Source: Neoconidiobolus thromboides FSU 785 (Eukaryota; Entomophthoromycota; Entomophthoromycetes; Entomophthorales; Neoconidiobolaceae). Taken from it: a stretch of 64,000 bases of DNA. A program made the translations under genes and the position numbers. The stretch spans positions 1-64,000 of the forward strand of contig MU626312.1 in assembly GCA_025603075.1 (NCBI GenBank), read 5' to 3'. The first letter of the stretch is position 1, and every line of letters begins with the position of its first letter. Positions 24,169 to 34,797 of this stretch are shown here, piece by piece. The notes beneath the pieces were generated by a model that saw only the letters and a program-made list of their open reading frames with translations, was not told the origin of the DNA and ran no database searches.

Positions 24169-24753
24169 ATGGCCGATACTCAAAACAACAACGAAAGCGT
24201 GCAAAACAGCCGTATTGAAAAAAAAGCCAAAAAAGTCATGGCTCAATTAAACTTAACCCCAGTTACTTCTATTAACCGTGTCGTTTTCCGTAGGCCCAAG
24301 GGTGTAGGTATTATAAATTTATCTTAATTTCACCAAAATTAATCGATTTTTTAATAAAAGATGATGCTTGCTGTTTCTGAACCACAAGTATTCAAATCAG
24401 CTGATAGCAACATCTATGTTGTTTTAGGTGAAGCTAAAACTGAAGACTTAAACCTTCAAGCTCAACAAGCTGCTCAAGAACGTTTACGTGCTGCTGAACA
24501 ATCCAAACTTGCTGCTGATACTGAAGCTCCAACTGCTGAAGCTCCAGTTGCTGAAGATGAAGAAGAAGTTGATGAAACTGGTGTTGACGCTAAAGATGTT
24601 GAACTTGTTATGACTCAAGCTTCCGTCTCTCGTGCTAAAGCTGTAAAAGCTCTTAAAGAAAATAGCAATGACCTTGTAAACGCTATTATGGTAAAATTAT
24701 TATATTTCTATTTACTATTTTTAATATTTTTTCATTAGGCTCTTACTACTTAA
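24169..24753 (+). CDS. EGD2: Nascent polypeptide-associated complex subunit alpha
   Basis: Three exons (24169-24303, 24361-24690, 24739-24753) give 159 residues. NAC-alpha pairs with NAC-beta at the ribosomal exit tunnel and screens nascent chains. The NAC domain is seen as K-A-K-K-V-M-A-Q-L-N-L-T-P-V, then R-V-V-F-R-R-P-K-G, and after the first intron P-Q-V-F-K-S-A-D-S-N-I-Y-V-V-L-G-E-A-K. It is followed by an Ala/Gln/Glu linker and a C-terminal UBA-like domain (V-E-L-V-M-T-Q-A-S-V-S-R-A-K-A-V-K-A-L). The last exon supplies only A-L-T-T before the stop. Composition is less AT-rich than the flanks, as for eIF4A, fitting high expression. Confidence 0.96.
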
Positions 24754-25160
24754 TCGCCAATTTTTAGCTATTAAAATTAAATCAATGTTAAAAGTTAATA
24801 TCAAGTTTTTGTTATATTTTAGGATATATTTAGAATTAAAAATATTGGGAAATGGATCTAAATATTTTATTTGAAGTTTGTTTGCAGTGTTATATCAAGA
24901 GAGAAGGATAAAAGATAAGGGATAAATATCAGGATGAGTATATATGTTAATGGAGTAAATATTTATAAAAGAAACCAATTTTATTAGACTATAAAGCAAT
25001 ATTTATCAACATAGTATTTTTGTTTAAGAGTTTATTTAAATGTTTGTTATTTGTTATACAAACGAAATATAATTAGCTTAATATAATTTATTAAAACATG
25101 AATTTATTGAGATAAAATTAAATACTTTATATTTCTATCGTCTTTTTTTAATTGTTTGAG
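24754..25160. other. Intergenic, 0.4 kb, between convergent genes
   Basis: 3' flanks of NAC-alpha (+) and Twinkle (-). AT-rich, with nothing recognisable. Confidence 0.6.
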
Positions 25161-27401
25161 TTAATTTTTATGAGATTTTAATAACTTATCAAGTTCATTA
25201 ATCTCCTCAGGAGTTAATTCGATGGACCTATTAGATTCTTTATCAAATTTAAGTGGTACCATCCCAGTTGTACCATCAAATCGATTCTTTTTAACATCAA
25301 TATATCTCAAGTCATTTGGTGCATTTTGTAATATCATTACATTATCAGCTTCTTGTGTAATTTTAGCTGATCCAAAAATAGATCCAACATCTAAAAATTC
25401 TCTATCATCTTTTCTAGGATGAACTACTAATGTTATATGAACATTATATTCTGTTGCAAACTTTCGAAATACACTTAAAGCATCTTCTTGGATTTCATAT
25501 CTTTCAAATCCTTTACCTAATCCTGAAGTCATAAATTGTAAATTATCTATTAATATATGTTGAACATCATGAGCATAAACAGCATGTTCCATAGCATCAA
25601 TTACTTCTTTTACCTTAGTACTACCAAAGAATTTCATAAAATATAATGGAAGCTAATAAACATAATAAGAATAGTTAATATGTAATATTTTAATAATAAA
25701 TTTATAGTAATTACCTGTTGGAATTTTTCCGCCCAATGATTATATTCTTCTACCTCAGTACCAATTGTTTTACCAGCATATTGAAATAGCATTTTTTTAG
25801 CTAGTCTAGTATTAGATATTTCAAAACTACCCCACATAGTTGATACACCAGAAGAACAAAAATCTAAAGATAATTGACTTAAAAAAGTAGTTTTACCCAT
25901 CCCAGTAGGTCCTGAAAAAATAGTTAATTCACCTGGTCTGAAACCTTTAATAATTTGATTTAAAGATGGAAAATTTTTAGTTGGTATGCCTTTAACTTGA
26001 TCTGCATACATAATTTCTAATAATACGGAATCTTTTAATTTTTCAAAATCAACTACTTTAGAATGAGTTATTAATTTGGATTCTTTAATAAATTCTTTTA
26101 AGTTATAACCTTTAGCTAAACAATCATAAGCGGATCTTACTTTTTCTGAATTAGCTGCTTCATTTTTAACTAAATAACATCGATCAAATCCTAATTTACG
26201 TGCAAATAATTGAGCTGCATTTTGACCTTGAACATCCCCATCAAACCATAAATAAATGCGTTTAAATCTTGCTAATAGTGGCATATATTCAATTGGTAAT
26301 TGATAAATATTTTTTGGTAAAGAAACTGAAGGTATATTTGTAGCTTGATAAACTGACATAGCATCTGCTTCTGTTGGAGTCAAACATATTTCTTCACATT
26401 CATTAGATATTAAATGATAGCCAAAAAATCCAGGCTCGGATTTTGTTTTTGGCTCAAAGGTAACAAATTTCTCAGTTGGAAATGTAGAGGCTTTAAATGA
26501 TACAATTTTATATTGATTTTCATTTTCATCACTGGATGATAAACTGGTTCTTGGAAATATAGCACATGGTACCTTTTCTTTTTTGCTCACTTTAGCTGGA
26601 TCATGAGAAGCTTCAAAATTGGAAAATGAAATCCAGTAATCTTTTAATGTCTTTTCATCTAATGGACTATTTTCGCCACATAATATATTATAAATAAATT
26701 TGTTCTCTTCTATATCTTTGTATTCAAATTGTAACAACTCAGGTACTACTAACTGCCCTAAATTGTTTGGTATTGAAGGCGGTTTCTTTAATTTAGTTCT
26801 GTTCTCTTTAGTTAACATTTTAAATTGTTCCCAATTCCCGTGGGTACGACAAGAATAACAAAAGTAATTACCATGGTCTGGTTTTAAAAATGTTTTTGTA
26901 GCTGATATAGAAGAATCATTATGACAGTTGGGGCAAGTAACTAAAAAGTATTTTTCACTATTTTGAACAGATATTTGACCCATGTTTGATAAAAACTCAG
27001 ATATCTGTTTTGTTGTTACTGTATTCGGATTATTACTTGGAAATGAAAAATCTTCTGGTTTATTATTTTGTGGTACTTTGTTAATTGTACTTGATTTTGG
27101 CTTCATATTTTCTTTCTTAGTCCCCTTTGATTTATCTGTTGTCGCATAAAAATCGATAGGCTCAACCTTCTTTATTTCAGGTTTAACTTTTAACTCATTT
27201 AATTGACTTAGGCTACTATGATATCCTTGAAATCGTACATTTATTTCATTATTTGGTACTATTATTAAAATTGATGATTTAATATATAATATAATTTATT
27301 AAGTTGTAATTACCTGACTTAATAGCACTAAAGTTATTGTTATTATTAATTCTTTTTATTACTTTATCTAGTTTTATTGGTATTTTATTTAATTTATACA
27401 T
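25161..27401 (-). CDS. TWNK: Mitochondrial DNA helicase Twinkle (T7 gp4-like, with zinc motif)
   Basis: Three exons, ATG at 27401-27399, roughly 720 residues. Twinkle is the replicative helicase of mitochondrial DNA. The N-terminus is basic and Asn-rich, compatible with a targeting presequence. A T7-gp4-like primase half follows: Cys pairs C-P-N-C and C-Y-S-C about 22 residues apart (a Cys4 zinc ribbon), then a TOPRIM-like region with L-T-P-T-E-A-D and W-F-D-G-D. The helicase half has F-S-G-P-T-G-M-G-K-T-T (Walker A), H-I-L-I-D-N-L-Q-F-M (Walker B), V-V-H-P-R-K and F-G-S-A-K-I-T-Q-E-A-D-N. The second intron separates K-F-Q-Q from L-P-L-Y-F-M. Metazoan Twinkle lacks the zinc cysteines, so this one is closer to the ancestral helicase-primase. 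Confidence 0.93.
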
Positions 27402-27752
27402 TCGATTAAATTACAAAGAATACTTCTATCTTATTTTCGATCCAAATCATAAATATGCACAGTTTCAATGTAATTTACTTTAAAAGTATTCAATTTACTC
27501 AATTGAATAAACTAGTGAAATAATAATTGAAGATTGATAACAATAATAGTAATAATAACAAGCATTATAAAATACATAAAGATCAAGATTAGCATCATAT
27601 ACTAACTAACTTGAATATGTTGGCACTCAATATCACACTAGCAGCTCACGTTCTTCAAAAACTTACCCAATCTGCATTTCAACCAATAAAGCTAAAGGAT
27701 TTTAAACTAAACTAAACTAAACCAATTCAAAGTTTTCTTATTTATCTTTAAG
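27402..27752. promoter_or_regulatory. Shared 351-bp upstream region of Twinkle and FMC1-like gene
   Basis: The ATGs of two mitochondrial genes point away from each other across this gap, so both promoters must lie here unless transcription starts further in. It contains a short (CTAAA)n tract near 27708-27722 and no clear TATA box. A bidirectional promoter is inference from the arrangement only. Confidence 0.4.
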
Positions 27753-28230
27753 ATGTCACGTATCGTATCGAGTCAAGCTAGTAAAGTATTTCAACAACTT
27801 ATACAAGAATTGAAGTTACAAGTAATCTATTATATTAACTAAAAAACTAAGATTGAAAGTAACCTATTTAGACTGCAACTTATAAACATCCAATTATTAC
27901 CAATTATTTTCAATCAAAATTTGAACCATTATCTATTGAAAAAGAGAGTGAATTATCGACTTCAGATGTTAAATTATATAAAGAAGCTGACGAAATTAGT
28001 GTCTTTTTAGAACATCGTCGTAAACATAAAGTAAGTATTTTCATCCTTCGTATATTATTATTTTTGATTCTAAAATTAAAATTAATCATTTTTAGCACTT
28101 AATTGATCTTTATGCCCCAGTAGTAGGTGAAGAAGAAAGAGTAACTGCTTCAGCTAAAAGAGTTGGTTTACAATTACCAAAAATGTTTGATGGTTTGGAT
28201 ATAGATACTGGCGATGTTAAAAAAGAATAG
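27753..28230 (+). CDS. FMC1-like ATP synthase assembly factor (LYR family)
   Basis: Three exons (27753-27821, 27872-28030, 28096-28230) give 120 residues with all phases consistent. The product is small and helical. The pattern of an N-terminal helix (K-V-F-Q-Q-L-I-Q-E-L), a central helix with F-L-E-H-R-R-K-H-K-H-L-I-D-L-Y, and a C-terminal S-A-K-R-V-G-L-Q-L-P-K matches FMC1/FMC1-like proteins, which in yeast help Atp12 assemble the F1 sector in the mitochondrial matrix at high temperature. The last block (A-x-x-V-G-L-x-L-P) is the best diagnostic. It lies divergent from Twinkle. Confidence 0.78.
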
Positions 28231-28539
28231 AGTTAGAAAGGGAGCTAAATGAAGAATAATAAATTTTAGTTGAATTAAACGGTTTAAAAGGCTTTATTTT
28301 AGTAAAAGGTGTTTTTAATAATAATATATAAATGAATCAATTGTTTTCATCGATATTCATCGAATTTTTATAATCTTTTTTAATCAAACTTTTATTTTTA
28401 TTATTATTGAAACATACTTAGACAACTATATAAACTATTAAACTTTTCTGATACCTTTATTTCACATAAAATCTTCTCTTCAAGCTAAAAAAACAACTAT
28501 AATTCCTATGATTTTTATTTCATGTTTTCGGTTTTGATC
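28231..28539. other. Intergenic, 0.3 kb, between convergent genes
   Basis: 3' flanks of the FMC1-like gene (+) and the WBP11-like gene (-). No feature found. Confidence 0.6.
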
Positions 28540-30534
28540 TCACAATAGATCTTCAATCTCATCCATAAACTTAGCATAATCATCTTTCTTTTCTTCATTT
28601 GCTTTTTCTACACTCACCACTTCAGGCTGCTCTTTAGCAACTGTTTTAGGTGGAGGTGGGGCTAAAAACGATTTAACAGGGGGTGGCTTAAAAGCCATTG
28701 GCTTGATCAACGGTACTGGTTTAACACTTTTAACGCTAGGACCATCTAAATTTGGAGCCGCGTTAATAGAAGGCTTAAATAATTTAATGCCTTGAGAATG
28801 AACTGGATTAGGTTTAGTGGTTATATTTGGTAAAGTAAATGATATTTCTTGTTTAGTCAAATTATTGATTTGTTCTTTTTCTGTTATATTTTCTTTTGGT
28901 TCCACTTTCATTTTCTTTCTTAAGGTTAAAGGTACAAACGTTGTTAGCTCTTTTTGTAAATCTCGTAATTTGGGCTCAGCACTTATCACTATCGGCGCTG
29001 GTGGTTGTTCACTTCCTTCTTCTGATTGATTTAATTTATTATTTGGTATTTCTTTTAATTCTCGTTTATTATTATTATTTATGCTATTATTTTGTGGGTT
29101 TGTTACGTTAGTATTGGATTGTCCTGAATCTAAAATTAAATTAGTATGGTTTAAAGTTAATAAATAAAAGTTACTTGTTTGCCCCCTATTATAAAATTGC
29201 GGAGGCTGATAGAAACTTGAATTAGGAGCAGGAGGTGGATTTCTAGATGGGATATTATTTTGATGAAAGGAATGTATGGGATGTCCTATTGGTCCATAAT
29301 AACCATTATATCCCACTGGACCTGATCCATGTATAGGAAATGGTAATGATGGTGGGATCCTAATTGCTTTACTGACGGGCTTCTTAGGAGCTTCAGTTTT
29401 CTTTTGATCCTTTTTACTATCAACGGGTTCTGCTTTTTTATCATTTGAATCAACTTTTTCGGTTTCTTTTGATATATTGCTTGATTTAATAATTTTTAAT
29501 TTAAAAGGCTCTCTTATCTTAGCATAACTTGGTGGAGGCCCTTTTGGGAGTAACGGTAAGTAATCTATGTTTGGGATTTTATTAATAGCGAATGGTGGAA
29601 CTTCTCCAAGAGATTTGGGAACAATCTCTTCATCAATTGTTTTACTTTCAATTTTATTGCTTTTTAGCTTTTCGTTATTAACACCATCTTTATCGTTTTT
29701 TTGCGTTTGAATAATAATATTTTTATCTATTTCTTCTTCTTGAGAATCTTCATCTGAAGTTACATCTAAATCGAAATCCTCATCATCTTCATCTTTAATA
29801 AATGATTAAATTAATGTAATTTATAAATAATTCATTACTTTGTTCAGATTTCTCTTTTTCTTCTTGATTTTCATTAATTTCAATTGATTCCAGTGGCATA
29901 TCTGTAAACATTATTTAATGGTTTTTTTTTACAATAATACAAATTAAAATAAACTCACCAATTTCCCGATAAGGCATACCTGGAGGAGGTACACCAAGAG
30001 GATTTAAAGTAGGATGATAATAAAATGAGCGGCGAGGGTCTTTTGGTATTTTAACTTCAACATCTGGAACAGTTGGGCCTGAAATTTTTGTGGGTTTATT
30101 ATTTTTTTTAAACTCTTCAATCTTTGATTTTCCAGCTATCAATCGAGCCAGCTTGGACTTTCCAATCGCATCCAGTTGTCCATTTTCATCTTTTTAAATA
30201 GTTAATAACTCATTCTATAATTATGGTCATGAGTAATTACCCAAAAATTGATACTTTTCTATTTCGGCTGCTACACTCCTTGGGTCCCTTTTTAACAATG
30301 CCTCATCTCTCGTCTTTTTACGCTCTTCTTTGTTCTATTTTTTTAGATTAATTTTTGTTAGATTATTACGCTTCAAACTACCTTTTTAACTTCCCTTTTA
30401 CGCTGTGCTTTTCCTATAATAGTTAATTAACCTTTGTTTCCTTTATTTCCTTATGAATATTATTTTTTAGTAGCAGTAACAATTTACTTACTGTGTGCTT
30501 CCGCTGGGTTCACAGCTCTTTCTTTTTTTGCCAT
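28540..30534 (-). CDS. WBP11-like pre-mRNA splicing protein
   Basis: A multi-exon gene with ATG at 30534-30532. The N-terminus M-A-K-K-E-R-A-V-N-P-A-E-A-H, continued after an intron by a Lys/Arg-rich K-R-E-V-K-K stretch and then R-D-E-A-L-L-K-R-D-P-R-S-V-A-A-E-I-E, is the conserved WBP11/Saf1 N-terminal domain. The rest is Pro-rich, with runs such as G-P-V-x-P-x-G-x-P-P-P-G-M-P, P-P-A-P and P-P-P-P-K, targets for WW and SH3 domains, plus acidic and Lys-rich segments. Family members associate with the spliceosome in the nucleus and activate it. The C-terminus ends D-Y-A-K-F-M-D-E-I-E-D-L-L, a short acidic motif. Low-complexity composition makes exon limits in the middle approximate. Confidence 0.75.
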
Positions 30535-31034
30535 CTTTTTTGAATTTTTTATAAAACTAAAAATTGAAAATGATGAAACAGAAATTTAAGTTGTTAAAAA
30601 CATGTCAATATTTAAGAGTTATAGCTGTTTAAGTTCATTCTGCTGTGTAGTGATAAATTTATATTAGTGTAGCAATTTAAAGATTGATAGTTGAGGATTT
30701 ATTCTCAAATGAACAGTTAAATAGTACCTATTTAAATTTAGGCAGCTATATTTTAATTCTATAAATAGTAGTAACTCACTATGTTATTAAAATTTATTAA
30801 AGCTATATTCAATAGTAGTGTAATTTTATAGCACTATAGTTGATCATAAAAACACATATTTATAAAGTAAAAAAATAATTTTATTAAAATGAGAAGGTTA
30901 AATAGAAACCAGAGAGCAGTAAAACAGAAAACTAATACTTTATACCCTACATTATTAACTTACAGTAATAAATAAACTTAAACTAATAGTGAGATCAAAA
31001 ATCTTTCAACTTAAATCAGTCCTTGAACTATTAT
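30535..31034. other. Intergenic, 0.5 kb
   Basis: Upstream of the WBP11-like gene and 3' of the amino acid transporter, both on the minus strand. Nothing recognisable beyond AT-rich sequence. Confidence 0.6.
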
Positions 31035-32318
31035 TTAAACCTTTGCATCTGCTGCAAAATGGGCAGCTAAAGACTTGATAGCATCAATAGCTCCCAAAAT
31101 ACATCCTATCAATCCTACAACGATAACAATGAACATCCAGATGTATTCATACCATTTTCTATCGCGCCATCCGTACAATTTCAAATGACAGATAACTGGA
31201 ATAACGAATACAATCATGCAATTAGCTAAGGCACCAACCAAAGACATAAAATCACCGAAGTAAGGTACATAAACAGCAATTACAGTTAAGATGCCTGTAA
31301 TCAATACTCTTAATGAGAAACGAATCACAAACTCCTTAATTGGTCCCATATGATCACGATTGATATTAAAAGAGTTTTCCATTTCTAATGAAAATCCACA
31401 TAAAAGGATAGGAGCGGCTGCAATGACATGGAAAGTGATGAAAGCGGTGGCTACTACATTGGCAACACCTTGAGGGATCGAGTTTAAAACAGGAGATTCT
31501 ACCATTCTTCCATAAACATAATAACCAACTACACTAATAATAATATAAAATACAGAAACTGTAACCATAGAGGAAAACAACATCTTGCGCCATGCTTTTG
31601 GATTTTTCATACTGGCTTCTACATGAGGATAAACAACATTACCGCCATAAGAAAAGGAAATTGTTGCTAAAGCAATAGGTATACCTTCCCATAAAACATT
31701 GTCATGCTTAGCATCTGTTTGGTTTGGAATATCAATGACTCCAGTAACAACGGTTACTACAATTACAACTAAAGTGGCCAAAGCGCCAAATACAGATAAG
31801 AAGGATACTTCACGCATATTCTTAAAGAGGGAATAAGGAATTAGAACAAGTACACCACCTACTAAAGTCATCAATTTCATATCAAGAGCAATATCATAAG
31901 TAGCAAACATTCTGGTTAAATTAAGACCAGTCAATAAAATAAATAAACAAGAAGCACCTAACATGATAGCATAATGGAAAAATTGAACAAAGACACGACC
32001 GACTTTACCAAATGCTTCTTCACCAACATCAGGGTAACTCGATAAACGTTTACCAGGCTTATAATAAAGACACTCGATCAATAAGTTACCAGTATACCAA
32101 GCAATAGCAGCTGATAAAACAATAAAAATAAGGGAAACCCAACCGCCCACAGCTAAAGTGTTTGGTAATCCTAAGGTACCAGTACCAGCAATGATACACA
32201 CTACATTGAAAAAGGCACCAAAGGTAGATCCTGTCCTACCAAAATCATGTGCATCTCCACCTTCTACAGGCTCACCTATTTCATTACGGAAATCTTCTAC
32301 TTTTTTTTCAGTAGCCAT
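31035..32318 (-). CDS. AAAP-family amino acid transporter (AVT-like)
   Basis: Single exon, 427 residues, ATG at 32318-32316. The amino acid/auxin permease family has about 11 membrane segments, and this protein shows a matching hydrophobicity pattern. The opening block G-S-T-F-G-A-F-F-N-V-V-C-I-I-A-G-T-G-T-L-G, followed by L-P, is the family's discontinuous first helix that binds substrate. P-D-V-G-E-E-A-F-G-K-V-G-R is the conserved cytosolic loop, and T-I-S-F-S-Y-G-G-N-V-V-Y-P-H-V-E matches helix 6. Fungal relatives (Avt proteins) move neutral or other amino acids across the vacuolar membrane using the proton gradient. Location and substrate cannot be told from the sequence. The single exon and lower A+T composition contrast with the intron-rich neighbours. 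Confidence 0.9.
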   Translation of the reverse strand: MATEKKVEDFRNEIGEPVEGGDAHDFGRTGSTFGAFFNVVCIIAGTGTLGLPNTLAVGGWVSLIFIVLSAAIAWYTGNLLIECLYYKPGKRLSSYPDVGEEAFGKVGRVFVQFFHYAIMLGASCLFILLTGLNLTRMFATYDIALDMKLMTLVGGVLVLIPYSLFKNMREVSFLSVFGALATLVVIVVTVVTGVIDIPNQTDAKHDNVLWEGIPIALATISFSYGGNVVYPHVEASMKNPKAWRKMLFSSMVTVSVFYIIISVVGYYVYGRMVESPVLNSIPQGVANVVATAFITFHVIAAAPILLCGFSLEMENSFNINRDHMGPIKEFVIRFSLRVLITGILTVIAVYVPYFGDFMSLVGALANCMIVFVIPVICHLKLYGWRDRKWYEYIWMFIVIVVGLIGCILGAIDAIKSLAAHFAADAKV

Positions 32319-34128
32319 TATTAAATTTTAATACAAAATTGGGGTTTTAAATTAATTTGGTCACAGGTTAAGGGTATTAAAGGGTGTCAAGGGACTGTTA
32401 ATTGAATCAAAAAATAAAAAAGAGGAAAGTCAAATAGAAGTTATTTATACTTATTATGAGGTAATGACCTTGAGAAAAGTAAAATAAAACTCGTAAAGAA
32501 ATCAAGTTTGAATAAATAATCTCGCTCAATCTTGACTGCATCTATTTATAATCCTCTTTTTTGATGTATCATTTTTAATAATATCAGAAATCTATTTTCC
32601 ACTTTCATTGTTAAGATGAGTCTTATTGGGTGATAGTCGAGAATAACAAATAAAAAGGAAAATTGTATTTTTTAGACTAAATATGTAACTTGAGTGTTTA
32701 TTTAAAAGGCAATTTCGAGTGATAAAGTAGCATGACTCACTTAACAACTTTATTAAATTCGAGCATATTTACTAATTTAATTAAACTTATTATTTCCCAG
32801 GATCATACGAGTGTCAAATCTCCAAACAATATTAAGGTAAAGAATACTTCTCTTCTTAATCCATATTATGCAATATGGAATACTTATGTTTATTTACCAT
32901 AAAGGATACCAAACAGATATGAAAATGTATTAGAGTACATGACTCTTAACATTTTAAGTATATTCGTATTGATTTTTAGGTCACTCATTAGCCACCATCA
33001 GCTGATAAGTCATAGTATGCCACCACCCTTTTTTACTGGTTTAATTTTAAGCTAAAATAAAGCCAATGAAAGTTGATTATCTCAAAATATAAAATTTCGA
33101 TAATGATAAGATTGGAATTAAGTCAAGTAGAATAATAAAAATGTATTAATAATAACAATAAAATGAGCTTTTCGGTATTTTCAATCTTCTTCATATTAGA
33201 ATTCTTATCTTAAAATACTTTAAAGATTTATGTTATATGTTATAACAGGTCACTCAAATAACTTTAAAAATATAGTTACTTTTTGTATATTTTTTGTTTT
33301 GTAAATTTCATTGTTAAAAAGGTTCTCGACATATTAGGCACTTTGCTTTAATTTTTAGGCAACACTTAAGCACTTAAAACCTTAGTTGACGTTTTTATTA
33401 TGAACTCAAAGCAGTTGGGAAATTATCCTTTTTAAAAATAGGATCTATAAATTGCATACAAATAATGTTTCATGAGTTTATTTTTAATTTTTATTCAAAG
33501 GAAATTTAAAGTAACATAAAATATTTATATTTTATTCTGTTAAAAAATTATTGGAAATATTTTAATAAACTTATTTAAAATAGCTATCACTTAATTAATC
33601 ATATAATTATATATTATATCAATATATTTTAAAAATAATGATTTTATATAAATTAAAAATACAAAAACACTTGTTATAACATTAGAAATTTATAATATAT
33701 TTATTACTAACTATTGATTTGTTGTGATAAGATAAGGAGAAACAAACAATGGTCTTTAGTTTTATAAAAATTCAGATATTTTAAATCTTATTATAACTGG
33801 TTCTCAATTTATCATTATGTGTAAAACTCTATGAAACTTAACTAGGTTTGATATGTATGTAACTCAAAAGTTCATAATGTAAAGAGTTTGTAGGCGTGGC
33901 ATATGAAAATCAATATTCATTGGATGGATAATAAATAAAAGATATACCAAGCTTTGTATTAATTGAATTATGCACCTCCAAGGTACAACCAAAAAATTGG
34001 CTATCCCTGAAAAAGTATAATTAGTAAACAAAACAATGCTTTAAGAACACAAAGTAACTCAGCTTTATTCATCTTTAAAGTTTTGATTAGATCTCAAAGA
34101 TGAATAGTCTAGTTTAATAGAACTTATC

Positions 34129-34164
34129 ATATGGAGGTGTTTTTTTTTAACTTTTACTTTTTCC
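34129..34164 (-). mobile_element. 36-bp fragment of a second fold-back element, opposite orientation
   Basis: Starts ATATGGAGGTGTTTTTTTTT and ends ACTTTTTCC. This matches the first 36-37 bp of the family read in the opposite orientation. It abuts the complete copy at 34165, so it looks like an older element interrupted by a younger one. Confidence 0.6.
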
Positions 34165-34271
34165 ATATGGGGATGTATTTTTGTGTTTAAGAGCTTTACT
34201 AATAATTTTTCCACTCAATTAGCACTTAAAGGATGGAAAAAGTAATGAAGCCAAAAAAAACATCCCCATAT
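34165..34271 (+). mobile_element. 107-bp fold-back MITE-like element, copy A
   Basis: Exact 12-bp terminal inverted repeats, ATATGGGGATGT and ACATCCCCATAT. Inside, TTTTTCCA and TGGAAAAA form inner arms, and CTTTACTAATAA-type and AGTAATGAAG-type blocks extend the pairing, so almost the whole element can fold on itself. No coding capacity. Same length as copies at 55349 and 62071. Confidence 0.85.
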
Positions 34272-34797
34272 CTTTTATTTAGAATCCATGCAACCGACTT
34301 GGCTAAAAAAACTTCACATCCCATACCTACAACCCTTTCACTTAGAGAGCTTTTTAGCTTCCTGTACTGTAATTTAATATAATAAATAAAAATAAGTAAT
34401 TAAAATCTAAATTCTATATCAGTACGAAAAAGCTACGGTTGATTCATATTACAAAATATTTTTATATAAATGCTTAAACTTATTATTATCATTAGTATTA
34501 AATGTATTTACTTAAACTTATCATAAAAGAATAGTAATTTGAATTTAAATAATAAACAAACTTGTATTCATAAGATAGTGATTTGCAATTTATGAATAAA
34601 ATAAATTAATTGCATTTAAATTATTGCTTTAAATATTTTTATTTGAGTAACTAAATTTAATAAATTAATATTGATAATTTTATTTTATTCAATATCAAGC
34701 TATTATGTTGCTTGTTAAAACATTTTTTACAAAATAAAATTATTACAAAAAACTTCATAAAAAACTTCATAAATTAAATTATAGGAATATTTTGTTA

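Larger units (their letters stand above)
32319..34797. other. Intergenic, 2.5 kb, AT-rich
   Basis: Upstream of the amino acid transporter and 3' of Ede1. Contains a 107-bp fold-back element at 34165-34271 inserted next to a 36-bp fragment of a second copy. No other gene or RNA seen. Confidence 0.6.
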
